A stretch of 64,000 nt of DNA from Oscillospiraceae bacterium (GTDB lineage Bacteria; Bacillota; Clostridia; Oscillospirales; Ruminococcaceae), in assembly GCA_019423755.1 (NCBI GenBank), contig JAHZAU010000010.1, positions 1 to 64,000 on the forward strand, given 5' to 3'. Below are positions 16,089 to 24,922 of the stretch, piece by piece. The notes under the pieces were generated by a model that was not told the origin of the DNA, did not search any database, and worked only from the letters and a program-made list of their open reading frames with translations. Every line of letters starts with the position of its first letter. Position 1 is the first letter of the stretch. Made by a program: the position numbers and the translations under genes.

Positions 16089-17573
16089 TTACTTTTTCAG
16101 AGCCAGAGCGCCAGCGCCAGCAACGGAAACAACAGCCAGAGCAACAGCAACGCCTACGAAATCGTTAGCGCCGGTGTTGGGGTTCTCTTTGTCAGCAGCG
16201 GGTTTCTCTTCGGGAGCTTCGGTAGCAGGAGCTTCGTCCTCTTCTACTTCCAGCTCGTCAACAGACAGAACGTAGTTGCCCAGAGTCTTGGTGTTGAAGA
16301 CATAGCCGTTGATCTTGTCGTTGGTGTGAGTTACCTGGTAGTCTTTGACGTATTTAGCGTCAACAGGGTACAGGTTGTTGTCGCTGTCGATCTCGTATAC
16401 GAACAGGTTAGGATCATTGGATTCGATGATCAGTTCGCCAGTTCTGGAGAAGTTAGCGTTGGTGCCCTGGAATTTGAAGAAGTTGTCGAACTCAGCGTCG
16501 TACTCGTTAGCAACAGCTTTCTGATAAGCGGTGCTCAGGTCGAGGTACATCTTCTCTTCAGAGTACATTTTAACGGTGAAGAAAGCTTTGTCTTCGAAAT
16601 CGAAAACAGCAGTGCCGTTTTCACCTTTCTTTACATGCCATACAGCGGGAACGTTAGCGTTGTTGGTCCACTCGAAGTCAACGTATTTGATGTCTTCGTT
16701 GGACAGGGTGCCTTTAACGTAAACGCGATCGGTCTCAGAACGATCGTTGTTGTCGGTTACATATACTTTGTAGTATACTTCATCGTCATCAACAGAGTCG
16801 AACAGATCTTTCAGCTCAACTTTGATGTACCAAGCGCCAGTCTCCAGCTTGGTGTCTTTGGATTTAGCTTTGTAGAAGGAAGCCTTGTCAACGTAGTTAG
16901 CAGACTTCTCAACAAAGTTGATGGACCAGTTCTTGCCGATTTCGCCGGTGTAGGGGCCCCACTCAACGTACTCGTCAACAGTGTCAGCACCATTTACAGC
17001 GTCCTGAGCTGCAACAGCGGGGAAGTCAACATAAACGGAACCTTCATCGCCAACATTCCAAGAAGTAGGCTGAACTTTCCAACGCAGGTTGTTGTAGGTT
17101 CTTTCGGTACCCTGATAGTCCAGTTTAGTGCAAGCAGCACCACCGTTGTGAACGATATCAACAACAGCGCCAGTGCCCTGCTGAACTCTCAGAATTTCAC
17201 CAGTGGAACCCAGGCTCATGTAAATGTAAGTGGGATCAGAAGACAGAACGGTAACGTCATATCTGTGATCCTTAACAGCCTTCAGACCCTCAACTTCAGG
17301 GCTATAATGGCCATCGATAACAGCCTGATTCTCACCGTACAGAGGCATGTAGATAACGTCGCCGGGACGGAACTCAGCATCTTCCAGGGTGGTGTTCAGA
17401 GCAACGCCAGCTTTGTCGGTAACAACCAGACCGCCGTCGAAGTTCAGACCAACAGCTTTCAGGCTGACTTCGTTGGTGCCAGCGCCAGTGTTGTAGCTGA
17501 TATCAGCAAAAGCGTTAACGCCCATGCCGAGTACCATTGCAGAAGCAAGAGCTACAGAAAGTACTTTTTTCAT
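16089..17573 (-). CDS. Secreted cell-surface protein with NPNTG C-terminal anchor
   Basis: A 494-residue exported protein. It opens with a signal peptide (MKKVLSVALASAMVLGMGVNAFA, cleavage after about residue 23). The large middle part (about 24-430) is rich in strands, aspartate and tyrosine, with no family I recognise. A Pro/Glu/Ala linker (ATEAPEEKPAADKE) leads to NPNTG (about 463-467), a hydrophobic segment and a KK tail, the layout of a sortase substrate. Codon choice is biased to a narrow set and differs from its neighbours, and the promoter is consensus, so it is probably a very abundant, S-layer-like protein. No SLH domains. The start follows TAGGAGG. Confidence 0.8.
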   Translation of the reverse strand: MKKVLSVALASAMVLGMGVNAFADISYNTGAGTNEVSLKAVGLNFDGGLVVTDKAGVALNTTLEDAEFRPGDVIYMPLYGENQAVIDGHYSPEVEGLKAVKDHRYDVTVLSSDPTYIYMSLGSTGEILRVQQGTGAVVDIVHNGGAACTKLDYQGTERTYNNLRWKVQPTSWNVGDEGSVYVDFPAVAAQDAVNGADTVDEYVEWGPYTGEIGKNWSINFVEKSANYVDKASFYKAKSKDTKLETGAWYIKVELKDLFDSVDDDEVYYKVYVTDNNDRSETDRVYVKGTLSNEDIKYVDFEWTNNANVPAVWHVKKGENGTAVFDFEDKAFFTVKMYSEEKMYLDLSTAYQKAVANEYDAEFDNFFKFQGTNANFSRTGELIIESNDPNLFVYEIDSDNNLYPVDAKYVKDYQVTHTNDKINGYVFNTKTLGNYVLSVDELEVEEDEAPATEAPEEKPAADKENPNTGANDFVGVAVALAVVSVAGAGALALKK

Positions 17574-17751
17574 AGCAAGTATCCTCCTAAAAATTTAAGT
17601 AGGCAAATGTTGTTTGCCAGAGGCAAAACACATTTTGCCGGTTTTGCCCTCCCGCTATACTCCACATACAACGGGAAGTTGACTTTGGGGAAACTCTCCA
17701 CGCTTTCCCTTTGTCTGGTGTCATTATAATACACCCCCGCAGAAATTGCAA
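17574..17751 (-). promoter_or_regulatory. Consensus promoter and about 140-nt leader of the surface-protein gene
   Basis: Minus strand TTGCAA (17751-17746), 17 bp, TATAAT (17728-17723). The untranslated leader is about 140 nt and contains GGCAAAA/TTTTGCC hairpins near 17600-17650, plausibly stabilising the mRNA of an abundant protein. Confidence 0.75.
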
Positions 17752-18082
17752 CCCCTTTTTCAAAGTTTTTGTCATCTTTTTGTTACTACTTTGTTCCCAA
17801 ACCGAAAGAAACCGCATGATTAAGCCGTTTCTTTCCCGAAAAAAAGACGAGATTTTTTGTAAAGATTACAGCGGGGTTACAACCCGTCAATTTTCCAGCA
17901 GTCTCCAAATTGGCGAAAAGCACCCTGACAGGCAACTTTGTGATGAATGCGTGATTATAGTTATTGCTAAAATATTATAGATAAATTATAGTAATACATA
18001 TAAAAATACCTCCCGAGCATCCGAAGATACCCGGGAGGATAAAAGAATATTGTTTTTTCTTGCGATATTTCCCACACATAAA
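17752..18082. other. AT-rich intergenic stretch, no gene seen
   Basis: The stretch lies between the surface-protein promoter and the MATE terminator. It is AT-rich, with one hairpin (CCTCCCGAG.. / ..CCCGGGAGG, about 18011-18040). No open reading frame with a ribosome site is seen. Confidence 0.5.
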
Positions 18083-18111
18083 AAAGAAGCCCCCAAAAAA
18101 GGGGCTTCTTT
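18083..18111 (-). terminator. Terminator of the MATE gene
   Basis: Stem AAAGAAGCCCC / GGGGCTTCTTT with a T-run on the minus strand. Confidence 0.9.
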
Positions 18112-18113
18112 CG

Positions 18114-19499
18114 TTAGTTTTCGTTTTCGGGAGCGAGTCCCAGCTGCATGATGCGTTTGCGCATCCAGCCGCCGTGCAGGTAGTACCCCATGAAGATCAC
18201 CGAGGTCAGCGTCCAGGACAGCGGGTAGCTGATGAGCACCGTGGAAAGCTCCGGACGCAGCGGCACCAGCACCATGATCCAGATGACACGCAGCACGCAC
18301 ACACCCATGCAGGTGAGGATGGTGGGCGCCAGCGAGACTCCCGTGCCGCGGATGGCGCCGGACAGCACCTCGATGCAGATGTAGGTGAAGTAGAACGGGC
18401 ACATGTAGTGGGTCATCACCTGGCCCAGCTCCAGGACTGCCGGGTCGTTGGTGAACAGCCGCAGCATGGTCTGCATACCAAAGACAAACAGCGTGCTCAT
18501 GAGTACCGTGGTGCCCAGCGCCATAAGCAGACAGGTGCGGACGCTTTTGCGCACCCGCTTGTACTTCTGGGCGCCGAAGTTCTGCCCCACAAAGGTGGTG
18601 ATGGACACGCCGAAGGCGGCGATGATCATCCAATAGAAGCCGTCCACCTTGCCGAAGGCCGTCCAGGCGGCCACCGTGTTGGTGCCGAAGCCGTTGATGC
18701 AGGTCTGGATGATCAGGTTGGAGAGGGTGTACATGTCCGACTGGATGCCCGCCGGCACGCCGATGCGCAAAATCTCCTGCACCGGCTGGCGGTGGAATTT
18801 GATCTGCTTGCGGTCCACGCGCAGCGGCCAGTCCGCCCGCAGCAGCGTCCGCAGCACCAGCACAGCGCTGACCACCTGGGAAAGGATGGTAGCCAAGCCT
18901 GCGCCGGCCACGCCCATCTTGAACCCGAGCACCAGCAGCAGGTCCAGCACGATGTTGGTCAGACAGCTGATGATGAGGAAATACAGCGGGCGCCGGGTGT
19001 CTCCCACGGCCCGCAAAATGCCCGAGCCGATGTTATAGATGAAGGAAGCGATGGTACCGACAAAATAGATGCGGATGTAGGTGAGCGCATAGGGAAGGAT
19101 GTCCGACGGGGTGCTCATGGCGCTCAGCGCCCACGGCGAGAGCACAAGACCCAGCACCGTGATGACCGCGCCGGCGGTGACTGCCAGGGCCATGGAGGTA
19201 TGTACCGCGTTGGAGACTTCCTCCAGCCGCCGGGCGCCGTAATGCTGGGCGATGACCACGGTGGCGCCCGAGGACACTCCCACAAACAGGTTTACCAGCA
19301 GCATGATGATGGTGCCGGTGGAGCCGCCCACGGCGGCCAGGGCCTCTTTGCCCACAAACTGTCCCACGATGATGGCGTCTGCGGTGTTGTAAAGCTGTTG
19401 GAAAAAGGTCCCGAACAAAATGGGGAAGAAGAAGTAGAGCAGCTGCTTCCAGATGACCCCCTCGGTGATGCCGTTTTCCTGGATGGTTCTGCGAGGCAT
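18114..19499 (-). CDS. MATE family efflux transporter
   Basis: A 461-residue inner-membrane cation/drug antiporter with about 12 membrane helices. It starts in MATE fashion with a short cytosolic lead, then FFFPILFGTFFQQLYNTADAIIVG and ALAAVGGSTG, and has a second pseudo-symmetric half from about residue 230 (GIQSDMYTLSNLIIQTCINGFG). It most resembles the Na+-coupled NorM/DinF-like clostridial group; the substrate is unknown. The ATG follows AAAGGAG by 10 bases. Stands alone between terminators. Confidence 0.92.
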   Translation of the reverse strand: MPRRTIQENGITEGVIWKQLLYFFFPILFGTFFQQLYNTADAIIVGQFVGKEALAAVGGSTGTIIMLLVNLFVGVSSGATVVIAQHYGARRLEEVSNAVHTSMALAVTAGAVITVLGLVLSPWALSAMSTPSDILPYALTYIRIYFVGTIASFIYNIGSGILRAVGDTRRPLYFLIISCLTNIVLDLLLVLGFKMGVAGAGLATILSQVVSAVLVLRTLLRADWPLRVDRKQIKFHRQPVQEILRIGVPAGIQSDMYTLSNLIIQTCINGFGTNTVAAWTAFGKVDGFYWMIIAAFGVSITTFVGQNFGAQKYKRVRKSVRTCLLMALGTTVLMSTLFVFGMQTMLRLFTNDPAVLELGQVMTHYMCPFYFTYICIEVLSGAIRGTGVSLAPTILTCMGVCVLRVIWIMVLVPLRPELSTVLISYPLSWTLTSVIFMGYYLHGGWMRKRIMQLGLAPENEN

Positions 19500-19610
19500 A
19501 GATGGTGTTTCTCCTTTCGTCCCGGACCGAGCCGGGGTATTCCTTGTGCAGATAGTTTAGCACATTTTCCCCAAAAAGTCAGGAGGGGAGAGGAAGGAGG
19601 AGAAAACTTT

Positions 19611-20882
19611 TTACCGCGGTAGCCACAGGACGAACACCGCCCCCTGGGGGGAGTTGTCCTCGATGGTGATGCGTCCCCGGTGCAGCCGGGCGATCTCCGC
19701 CGCGATGGAAAGCCCCAGCCCCCAGTGCCCCTTGCGGGAGCGGGACAGGTCCGCCTGGTAAAACCGGTCGAACACCAGCTCCCGCTGCTGGGGCGGGACG
19801 CCAGGCCCGGTGTCCGCCACCCAAAGGCGCACCCACCTCCCGCCGCCGGGCAGGTCCACCCCCAAGGTGATGCGCCCGCCCTGGGGCGTGCAGGACAGGG
19901 CGTTGTCCAGGAAAATTTCCAACACCTGCCGCACCCGCATGCGGTCGCACCGGCAGAGGGGGCAGTCCTCCTCCGGCAGGGAGCAGCGCACCCGCAGCTC
20001 CTTTTGCAGGGCGGCAGGCTCAAAGGCCTCGGCGGTGTTCAGCAGGAGGGTTTCCAGGTCGGTAGGTTCTTTCTGGACGGTCCAGGTCTGGTTGTCCGCC
20101 CCGGCCAGCAGCAGCATGTCCCCAATGAGCCGGGACATTTGGGTACATTCCTGGGCGATGGTCTCCCGGAAGCGGGCGGCGCGGTCCGGCGGGGCGGTTT
20201 CCAGCGCCGAAACGGTGGACTGGATCACCGCCAGGGGGGACTTGAGCTCGTGGGATGCCGCCGACAGGAAGAAGGCCTGCTTCTGGCGGCTTTCGGCCAC
20301 CGGACGGATGGCCCGGCCGGTAAACAGCCAGGCAAACACCGCCAACGCCGCGATGGCCAGCCCGCACAGCCCGGCAAAGGTGGCGCTCAGCCGGAAGATC
20401 TGGGCCTGCTCCGGGGCCTTGGACCGCAGGATGACCATCCCCAGCCACCCATCGCCCTTGGGCATCACCGAGGCGCAGGCGTAGAAAGCCTCCCCGCTGT
20501 CCGAGGTGAAGGGGAAGAGCATGCTGTGGGGCAGCAGGCCCTCGGGCTTCTGGGAAAAGTCAAAACCCAGGGAGATGGCCGTCGCCCGGGCTTGGGCGGA
20601 AAGGTCCCGCCGGGAGCCAAAAAGCAGGCTTTGGCCGCCGTCCTCCAGGTAAAGGACCAGGTGAGAGGAAGCCTCGGTCTGGGCAAGCCAGGTGTGGTCG
20701 ATGACCAGGGAGGTCTGCAGGTGGTTTGTCACCGACGCTACGCCGGAGTTAAAGTCCTGCAGCGCCTGCTCGTTGAGATATTGGATGGAGATGCGCAGCG
20801 AGGCGACGGCCATGATCAGCAAAATCACCGCCGTTACCGTCACGCAAAGGAGGGTCAGCCTCCGGCGCAGGGAAGCGAGCAT
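19611..20882 (-). CDS. Two-component sensor histidine kinase
   Basis: A 423-residue membrane kinase. Helices at about 8-28 and 165-185 bracket an extracytoplasmic sensor of about 135 residues with no recognised family. The cytosolic part has the H box SAASHELKSPLAVI (phospho-acceptor His near 210), the N box LEIFLDNALSC, the G1 box DTGPGVP and the G2 box GLGLSIAAEI, all intact. It sits 1 bp after its response regulator in the same transcript. The divergent operon next door is its likely target and may include the signal-related transporter. Confidence 0.94.
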   Translation of the reverse strand: MLASLRRRLTLLCVTVTAVILLIMAVASLRISIQYLNEQALQDFNSGVASVTNHLQTSLVIDHTWLAQTEASSHLVLYLEDGGQSLLFGSRRDLSAQARATAISLGFDFSQKPEGLLPHSMLFPFTSDSGEAFYACASVMPKGDGWLGMVILRSKAPEQAQIFRLSATFAGLCGLAIAALAVFAWLFTGRAIRPVAESRQKQAFFLSAASHELKSPLAVIQSTVSALETAPPDRAARFRETIAQECTQMSRLIGDMLLLAGADNQTWTVQKEPTDLETLLLNTAEAFEPAALQKELRVRCSLPEEDCPLCRCDRMRVRQVLEIFLDNALSCTPQGGRITLGVDLPGGGRWVRLWVADTGPGVPPQQRELVFDRFYQADLSRSRKGHWGLGLSIAAEIARLHRGRITIEDNSPQGAVFVLWLPR

Positions 20883-20883
20883 C

Positions 20884-21558
20884 CTACTGCACCTCCAACC
20901 GGTAGCCGGTGCCCCGCACCGTCTGGATGGCGGCGCTGGGGTCCACCGCCCGCAGCCGCTTGCGCAGGAAGTGGATGTAGTTGTCCAGGTTGCCGTCCTC
21001 CACCTGGGTCTCGGTGCCCCAAACGTGGTAAAGCAGCGCCGCGCGGGAGAGGGTCTGCCCCGGGTGCTTCATGAGCAGTTCCAGGAGGCTTGCCTCCCGC
21101 CCGGAAAGGGAGACCTCCCCCGCCGGGCCGCGCAGACGCTTTTCCTCTAAAAGAAGGGTCAGCCCGCCGCACTGCTGCTGGCGGCTGTCCCCCAGGCCCC
21201 GGGGACGGCGGCCCATGGCGCGCACCCGGGCCAGCAGCTCCTCCATGGCAAAGGGCTTGGTGATGTAGTCGTCGGCGCCGGCGTCCAGCCCTTCTACCCG
21301 CTGCTGCACCTGCCCCAGGGCGGTGACCAGCAGCACCGGGGTGCCGATGCCCTCCTTCCGCAGCTGGCGCAGCACTTCCAGGCCGTCCATCCCCGGCAGC
21401 ATCCGGTCCAGCAGGATCAGGTCGTGGGCCTTCTGCCGCGCCCAGAAAAGCCCCTCCTCGCCGTCGCCGCACCAGTCGCAGGAAATGCCCTGCTGCTGCA
21501 GCTGCCAGCGGATGGCCTCGCAGAGTTTTTCGTCGTCTTCGATGAGTAAGATCCGCAT
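20884..21558 (-). CDS. OmpR/PhoB family response regulator
   Basis: A 224-residue DNA-binding regulator. The receiver domain (1-120) has the acidic pair EDD (8-10), phospho-acceptor Asp in LILLDRMLPG (about 51), the switch TA and lysine in ITKPF (about 101). The winged helix (about 130-222) ends with TVRGTGYRLE. It is encoded first in the kinase operon. A 13-bp inverted repeat in the divergent promoter region is the likely binding site, implying autoregulation and control of the transporter operon. Confidence 0.95.
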   Translation of the reverse strand: MRILLIEDDEKLCEAIRWQLQQQGISCDWCGDGEEGLFWARQKAHDLILLDRMLPGMDGLEVLRQLRKEGIGTPVLLVTALGQVQQRVEGLDAGADDYITKPFAMEELLARVRAMGRRPRGLGDSRQQQCGGLTLLLEEKRLRGPAGEVSLSGREASLLELLMKHPGQTLSRAALLYHVWGTETQVEDGNLDNYIHFLRKRLRAVDPSAAIQTVRGTGYRLEVQ

Positions 21559-21592
21559 ACGGTCTCCTCGCTTTCTTCCTATATATGCTGCT

Positions 21593-21672
21593 ATTATACC
21601 ATCCCTGTCTTGAAAAAACCTTAAAATACCGGTGGAAACTTAGAGGTTTTTTCAAGGTTTGGATGATACAAT
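21593..21672. promoter_or_regulatory. Symmetric divergent promoters with a 13-bp inverted repeat
   Basis: CTTGAAAAAACCT (21609-21621) and AGGTTTTTTCAAG (21644-21656) form a perfect inverted repeat. Minus strand: -35 AGGTTT (21621-21616), 17 bp, TATAAT (21598-21593). Plus strand: -35 AGGTTT (21644-21649), 17 bp, TACAAT (21667-21672). Each repeat arm overlaps one poor -35 box, as expected for activator-dependent promoters. Confidence 0.7.
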
Positions 21673-21727
21673 AGGAGCTGTCAAAGGGGCAGCCTGCCCC
21701 AAACCGCAAAAGAAAGAAGGAATGGAA

Positions 21728-24022
21728 ATGAAACATTGGTATCAGCGATTACTGGCGGCATTCTGCGCCGCCTGTCTGCTGTTTTCCGCCTGCGGCCAGC
21801 CTTCCGGCGAGGAGGTCTCTCTGGAGAACGACGACTCCCAGGGCGCTATGGGCCGGTATCTGGAGGAGGACCGCACCCTGCCGGAAAACGTGGGGATGAA
21901 CCGCTTTCTGGTGCCGGGGCCGGAAGGCTCGCTGGAACTGCTGGCCTGCACCAGCACCGATATGATGGTGGGTACCTGGAACCTGTACCGCTCTGAGGAC
22001 GGCGGCCGCAGCTGGACCCAGGAGGACGCCCCCTGGCTCAAACAGCTGGAAGGCGAAACGGTGGTCTACGGCTACGGCGTCCGGGAGGACGGCACCCGCC
22101 AGCTGCGCTACATCACCTATCCCCAGGAATATCTCGACGCACTGATGGCCATGGACGGCAATTACAGCGAGCAGATGCCGGAGGAGCCGCCCTACTACGA
22201 CTGGACCATCGCGCCCGACGGCACCCCTTCCGAGCCCCGTGAGGTCACCGATTATGTAGGCGGAACATCCTCCATTACCTTTGCGGAGGACGGCAGCTGG
22301 TTTATCGTGGACTACGCCCAGGTCCAGCATTACGGCAGCGACGGCAAGCTCATCAACAGCATCCCCATCGAAACTTCCAGTTCCAACAACAGCTGCGTCC
22401 CGGTGGGGGACCGGCTGTATGTGGGGACCAGCGACGGGGTCAGCGAATATGACATCGCTACCGGAGAGAAGCTTTCCAATGAGGCGCTGGACTCCCTGCG
22501 CAAAAAGCCCGGCGAGATGGCGTCCATGGTGTTCAGCTACGAAAGCAACTCGGCCCATGTGGCAGCTTCGGCAGACGGCGGCTCCCTGTGCTTTGCGAAC
22601 CCCGACGGTATTTACCAGATGAAGCAGGGCGGCTCGGTGGTGGAAAAGCTGCTGGACGGCAGCCTGACCAGCCTGAATATGCCCTCCCTGACCCTGGAAG
22701 CCTTTGTACCGGTGGGGGAGGAGGAGTTCGTGCTCCTGCTCAGCGACGGGAAAAATAGCTCGCTTATGGGCTACACCTATTCCCCCGATACCCCCACCGT
22801 GCCCCAGACCAAGCTGGAAGTGTTCGGACTGGAAGAGAACAAAACCGTTCGCCAGGCTATGAGCCTCTTCCAGCGCCAGCACCCGGACGTGCAGGTGAAG
22901 TATACCGTAGCCAGCGCCGCCGAGGGAACGACGACTTCTGACCAGCTGCGCACCTTGAGCACCCAGCTGCTTTCCGGCCAGGGCCCCGATATCCTGCTGC
23001 TGGACGGCATGCCCATCGACTCGTACATGGAAAAAGGGGTGCTCATGGACCTGGGCGAGACCCTTGCCCAGTGTGAACCCCTGCTGGAAAACGTATCCGC
23101 CACCTTCCAGTACGAAAGCGGCATCTGGGCCGTTCCGGCGCGCTTCTCGGTGCCCTATATCATGGCGCCGCAGGAAGCAGCCGAACAGATCAACACCCTG
23201 GACGGCCTGGTGAAGGCGGTTCAGGAAGGCGAGGCCAGCGGAAAATATCCCACCGGTGCCTTTGTGAATCAGGACCCGCTTGCCCTGTTTAACATCCTTT
23301 CCTATACCTCTGCCGGGGCATGGATCGAGGACGGCAAAGTGCAGGAGGAGGCGCTGACCCAGTTCCTGGAGGCGATTGCAGCCATGCAGAAACTGGCGGC
23401 CTCCCCGGAGGAACAGGAATACTACTCCAACGCCCTGCAGGACGGCTCCTGGGGAGCCATCGATTGGGCCTATGGCAAGACCATGTTCCACACCGGCCTT
23501 ATCCAAAGCTGGCGGGACCTGGCTACCATGGAGGCTGCCAGCAAACAGCGGGGCGACGGAACCGTCCAGCCGATGCAGGGCCAGATGGGCGCCACCTTCT
23601 GCCCGCAGACGATTGTCGGCATCAACAGCAACAGCAAGCAGAAGGAGCTGGCGGGGCAGTTTGTCCAGCTGCTGCTCTCCCAGGAGGTGCAGAAGAACAA
23701 CTTCTCCGATGGCCTGGCGGTCAACAAACAGGCCTTTACCGAAACCAGCTGGAACCCCTACTCGGAGTTTGATGACGGATATTCCCTGGGCAGCAGCGAC
23801 GATCAGGGCAACACCTTGATCCTCACCGTCAAATGGCCCGAACAAGCTACCATGGACGCCTTTGCTGCGCAGATCACCGCCATCACCACCCCCTGTGTGC
23901 CGGAACAGACAGTACAGGACCTGATCTGGGAGGCTGCCCAGCCCTACTTTACCGGCGGCATCGACTGCGCCACTGCGGTGGAGGCGGTGCAGCGCAAGCT
24001 CCAGCTGGTGCTGGCAGAATAG
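21728..24022 (+). CDS. Propeller-fused extracellular solute-binding lipoprotein
   Basis: A 764-residue lipoprotein with lipobox LFSAC (Cys22). Residues about 30-355 look like a beta-propeller: repeated strand patterns and an Asp-box, SEDGGRSW (about 89-96), as in sialidase/BNR repeats. From about residue 360 the sequence is a family 1 (sugar-type) solute-binding protein (LEVFGLEENKTVRQAMSLFQ, GQGPDILLLDG, YMEKGVLMDLG). Such fusions are about twice the usual binding-protein length. It starts 7 bases after AAGAAGG; ATG 21722 is the alternative. It is first in a five-gene operon with two permeases 3 bp downstream. Confidence 0.85.
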   Translation: MKHWYQRLLAAFCAACLLFSACGQPSGEEVSLENDDSQGAMGRYLEEDRTLPENVGMNRFLVPGPEGSLELLACTSTDMMVGTWNLYRSEDGGRSWTQEDAPWLKQLEGETVVYGYGVREDGTRQLRYITYPQEYLDALMAMDGNYSEQMPEEPPYYDWTIAPDGTPSEPREVTDYVGGTSSITFAEDGSWFIVDYAQVQHYGSDGKLINSIPIETSSSNNSCVPVGDRLYVGTSDGVSEYDIATGEKLSNEALDSLRKKPGEMASMVFSYESNSAHVAASADGGSLCFANPDGIYQMKQGGSVVEKLLDGSLTSLNMPSLTLEAFVPVGEEEFVLLLSDGKNSSLMGYTYSPDTPTVPQTKLEVFGLEENKTVRQAMSLFQRQHPDVQVKYTVASAAEGTTTSDQLRTLSTQLLSGQGPDILLLDGMPIDSYMEKGVLMDLGETLAQCEPLLENVSATFQYESGIWAVPARFSVPYIMAPQEAAEQINTLDGLVKAVQEGEASGKYPTGAFVNQDPLALFNILSYTSAGAWIEDGKVQEEALTQFLEAIAAMQKLAASPEEQEYYSNALQDGSWGAIDWAYGKTMFHTGLIQSWRDLATMEAASKQRGDGTVQPMQGQMGATFCPQTIVGINSNSKQKELAGQFVQLLLSQEVQKNNFSDGLAVNKQAFTETSWNPYSEFDDGYSLGSSDDQGNTLILTVKWPEQATMDAFAAQITAITTPCVPEQTVQDLIWEAAQPYFTGGIDCATAVEAVQRKLQLVLAE

Positions 24023-24025
24023 CCT

Positions 24026-24922
24026 ATGACTTGGGATAAACGCATCTCTCCCGCCGCCCCCCGCCGGAAAAAGCGGGACTGGACCGGGCTTTGGTTTCTG
24101 CTGCCAAGCCTTATCGGGGTGACGGTGTTTGTGCTGGTGCCCTTTGCGGACGTGGTGCGGCGCTCCTTCTTCACCGCCATGAACGGGCAGTTTGTGGGGC
24201 TTGCCAACTACCGCGCCCTTTGGGAAAACCAGGCCTTTCGCCTGGCGGCGGGCAACACCACCCGCTTTATGCTCACCTGCATCCCGCTGCTCATCGCCCT
24301 GTCACTGCTGGTAGCGGCGCTGCTTAGCTGGAACCAGCAGCACACCCAGCTGCTCAAGACCACCTTCTTGCTGCCCATGGCGGTGCCGGTGGCTTCGGTG
24401 GTGCTGCTGTGGCGGGTGATGTTTTCCCAGCAGGGGCTGCTCAATGGGGCCCTGGTGAGCCTGGGGGTCATCCAGCCGGAGCAGGCGGTGGACTACATGC
24501 AGAGCGGATGGGCCTTTTGGGTGCTGGTGCTCAGCTACCTGTGGAAAAACCTGGGATACGATATGATCCTTTGGCTGGCGGGGCTTGCCAACATCCCGCC
24601 CAGCCAGTACGAGGCCGCCCGGGTGGACGGCGCCGGCGGCTGGCAGTGCTTCTGGTCCATCACCCTGCCCAACCTGGTGCCGTCGCTGTTTACCATCTCG
24701 GTGCTCAGCTTCCTCAACGCCTTCAAGGTGTTCCGGGAGGCCTATCTCATCGCCGGGGACTACCCCCATACCAGCATGTACCTGCTCCAACACCTGTTCA
24801 ACAACTGGTTTGTGGACCTGGATATGGATAAGCTGTGCGCCGCCGCTGTGGTGGTGGCTATGGTGATCTTCCTGCTGATCCTGCTGTTGGAGCGCTCCTG
24901 GGGAGGAGGGGAGGAAGCATGA
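24026..24922 (+). CDS. ABC transporter permease, MalF/UgpA type
   Basis: A 298-residue inner-membrane permease with six predicted helices. The EAA loop that docks the ATPase is present (YEAARVDGAGGWQCFWSITLPNL, about 195-217). The N-terminal lead (RKKRDWTGLWFLLPSLIGVTVFVLVP) is typical of sugar-type importers. It begins 3 bp after the binding-protein stop. No ATPase gene is encoded in the operon, so it may borrow a shared MsmX-like ATPase, as carbohydrate importers of Firmicutes often do (inference). Confidence 0.93.
   Translation: MTWDKRISPAAPRRKKRDWTGLWFLLPSLIGVTVFVLVPFADVVRRSFFTAMNGQFVGLANYRALWENQAFRLAAGNTTRFMLTCIPLLIALSLLVAALLSWNQQHTQLLKTTFLLPMAVPVASVVLLWRVMFSQQGLLNGALVSLGVIQPEQAVDYMQSGWAFWVLVLSYLWKNLGYDMILWLAGLANIPPSQYEAARVDGAGGWQCFWSITLPNLVPSLFTISVLSFLNAFKVFREAYLIAGDYPHTSMYLLQHLFNNWFVDLDMDKLCAAAVVVAMVIFLLILLLERSWGGGEEA

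Noticed and set aside
16326..17729. 467-codon open frame opposite the surface-protein gene
   Set aside because: Its start lies beyond the real gene's promoter, and the translation is a Val/Asn-rich artefact of the biased codons of the true gene.
21749..23845. 698-codon open frame opposite the propeller-binding protein gene
   Set aside because: Antisense to a well-supported lipoprotein gene; no recognisable domain.
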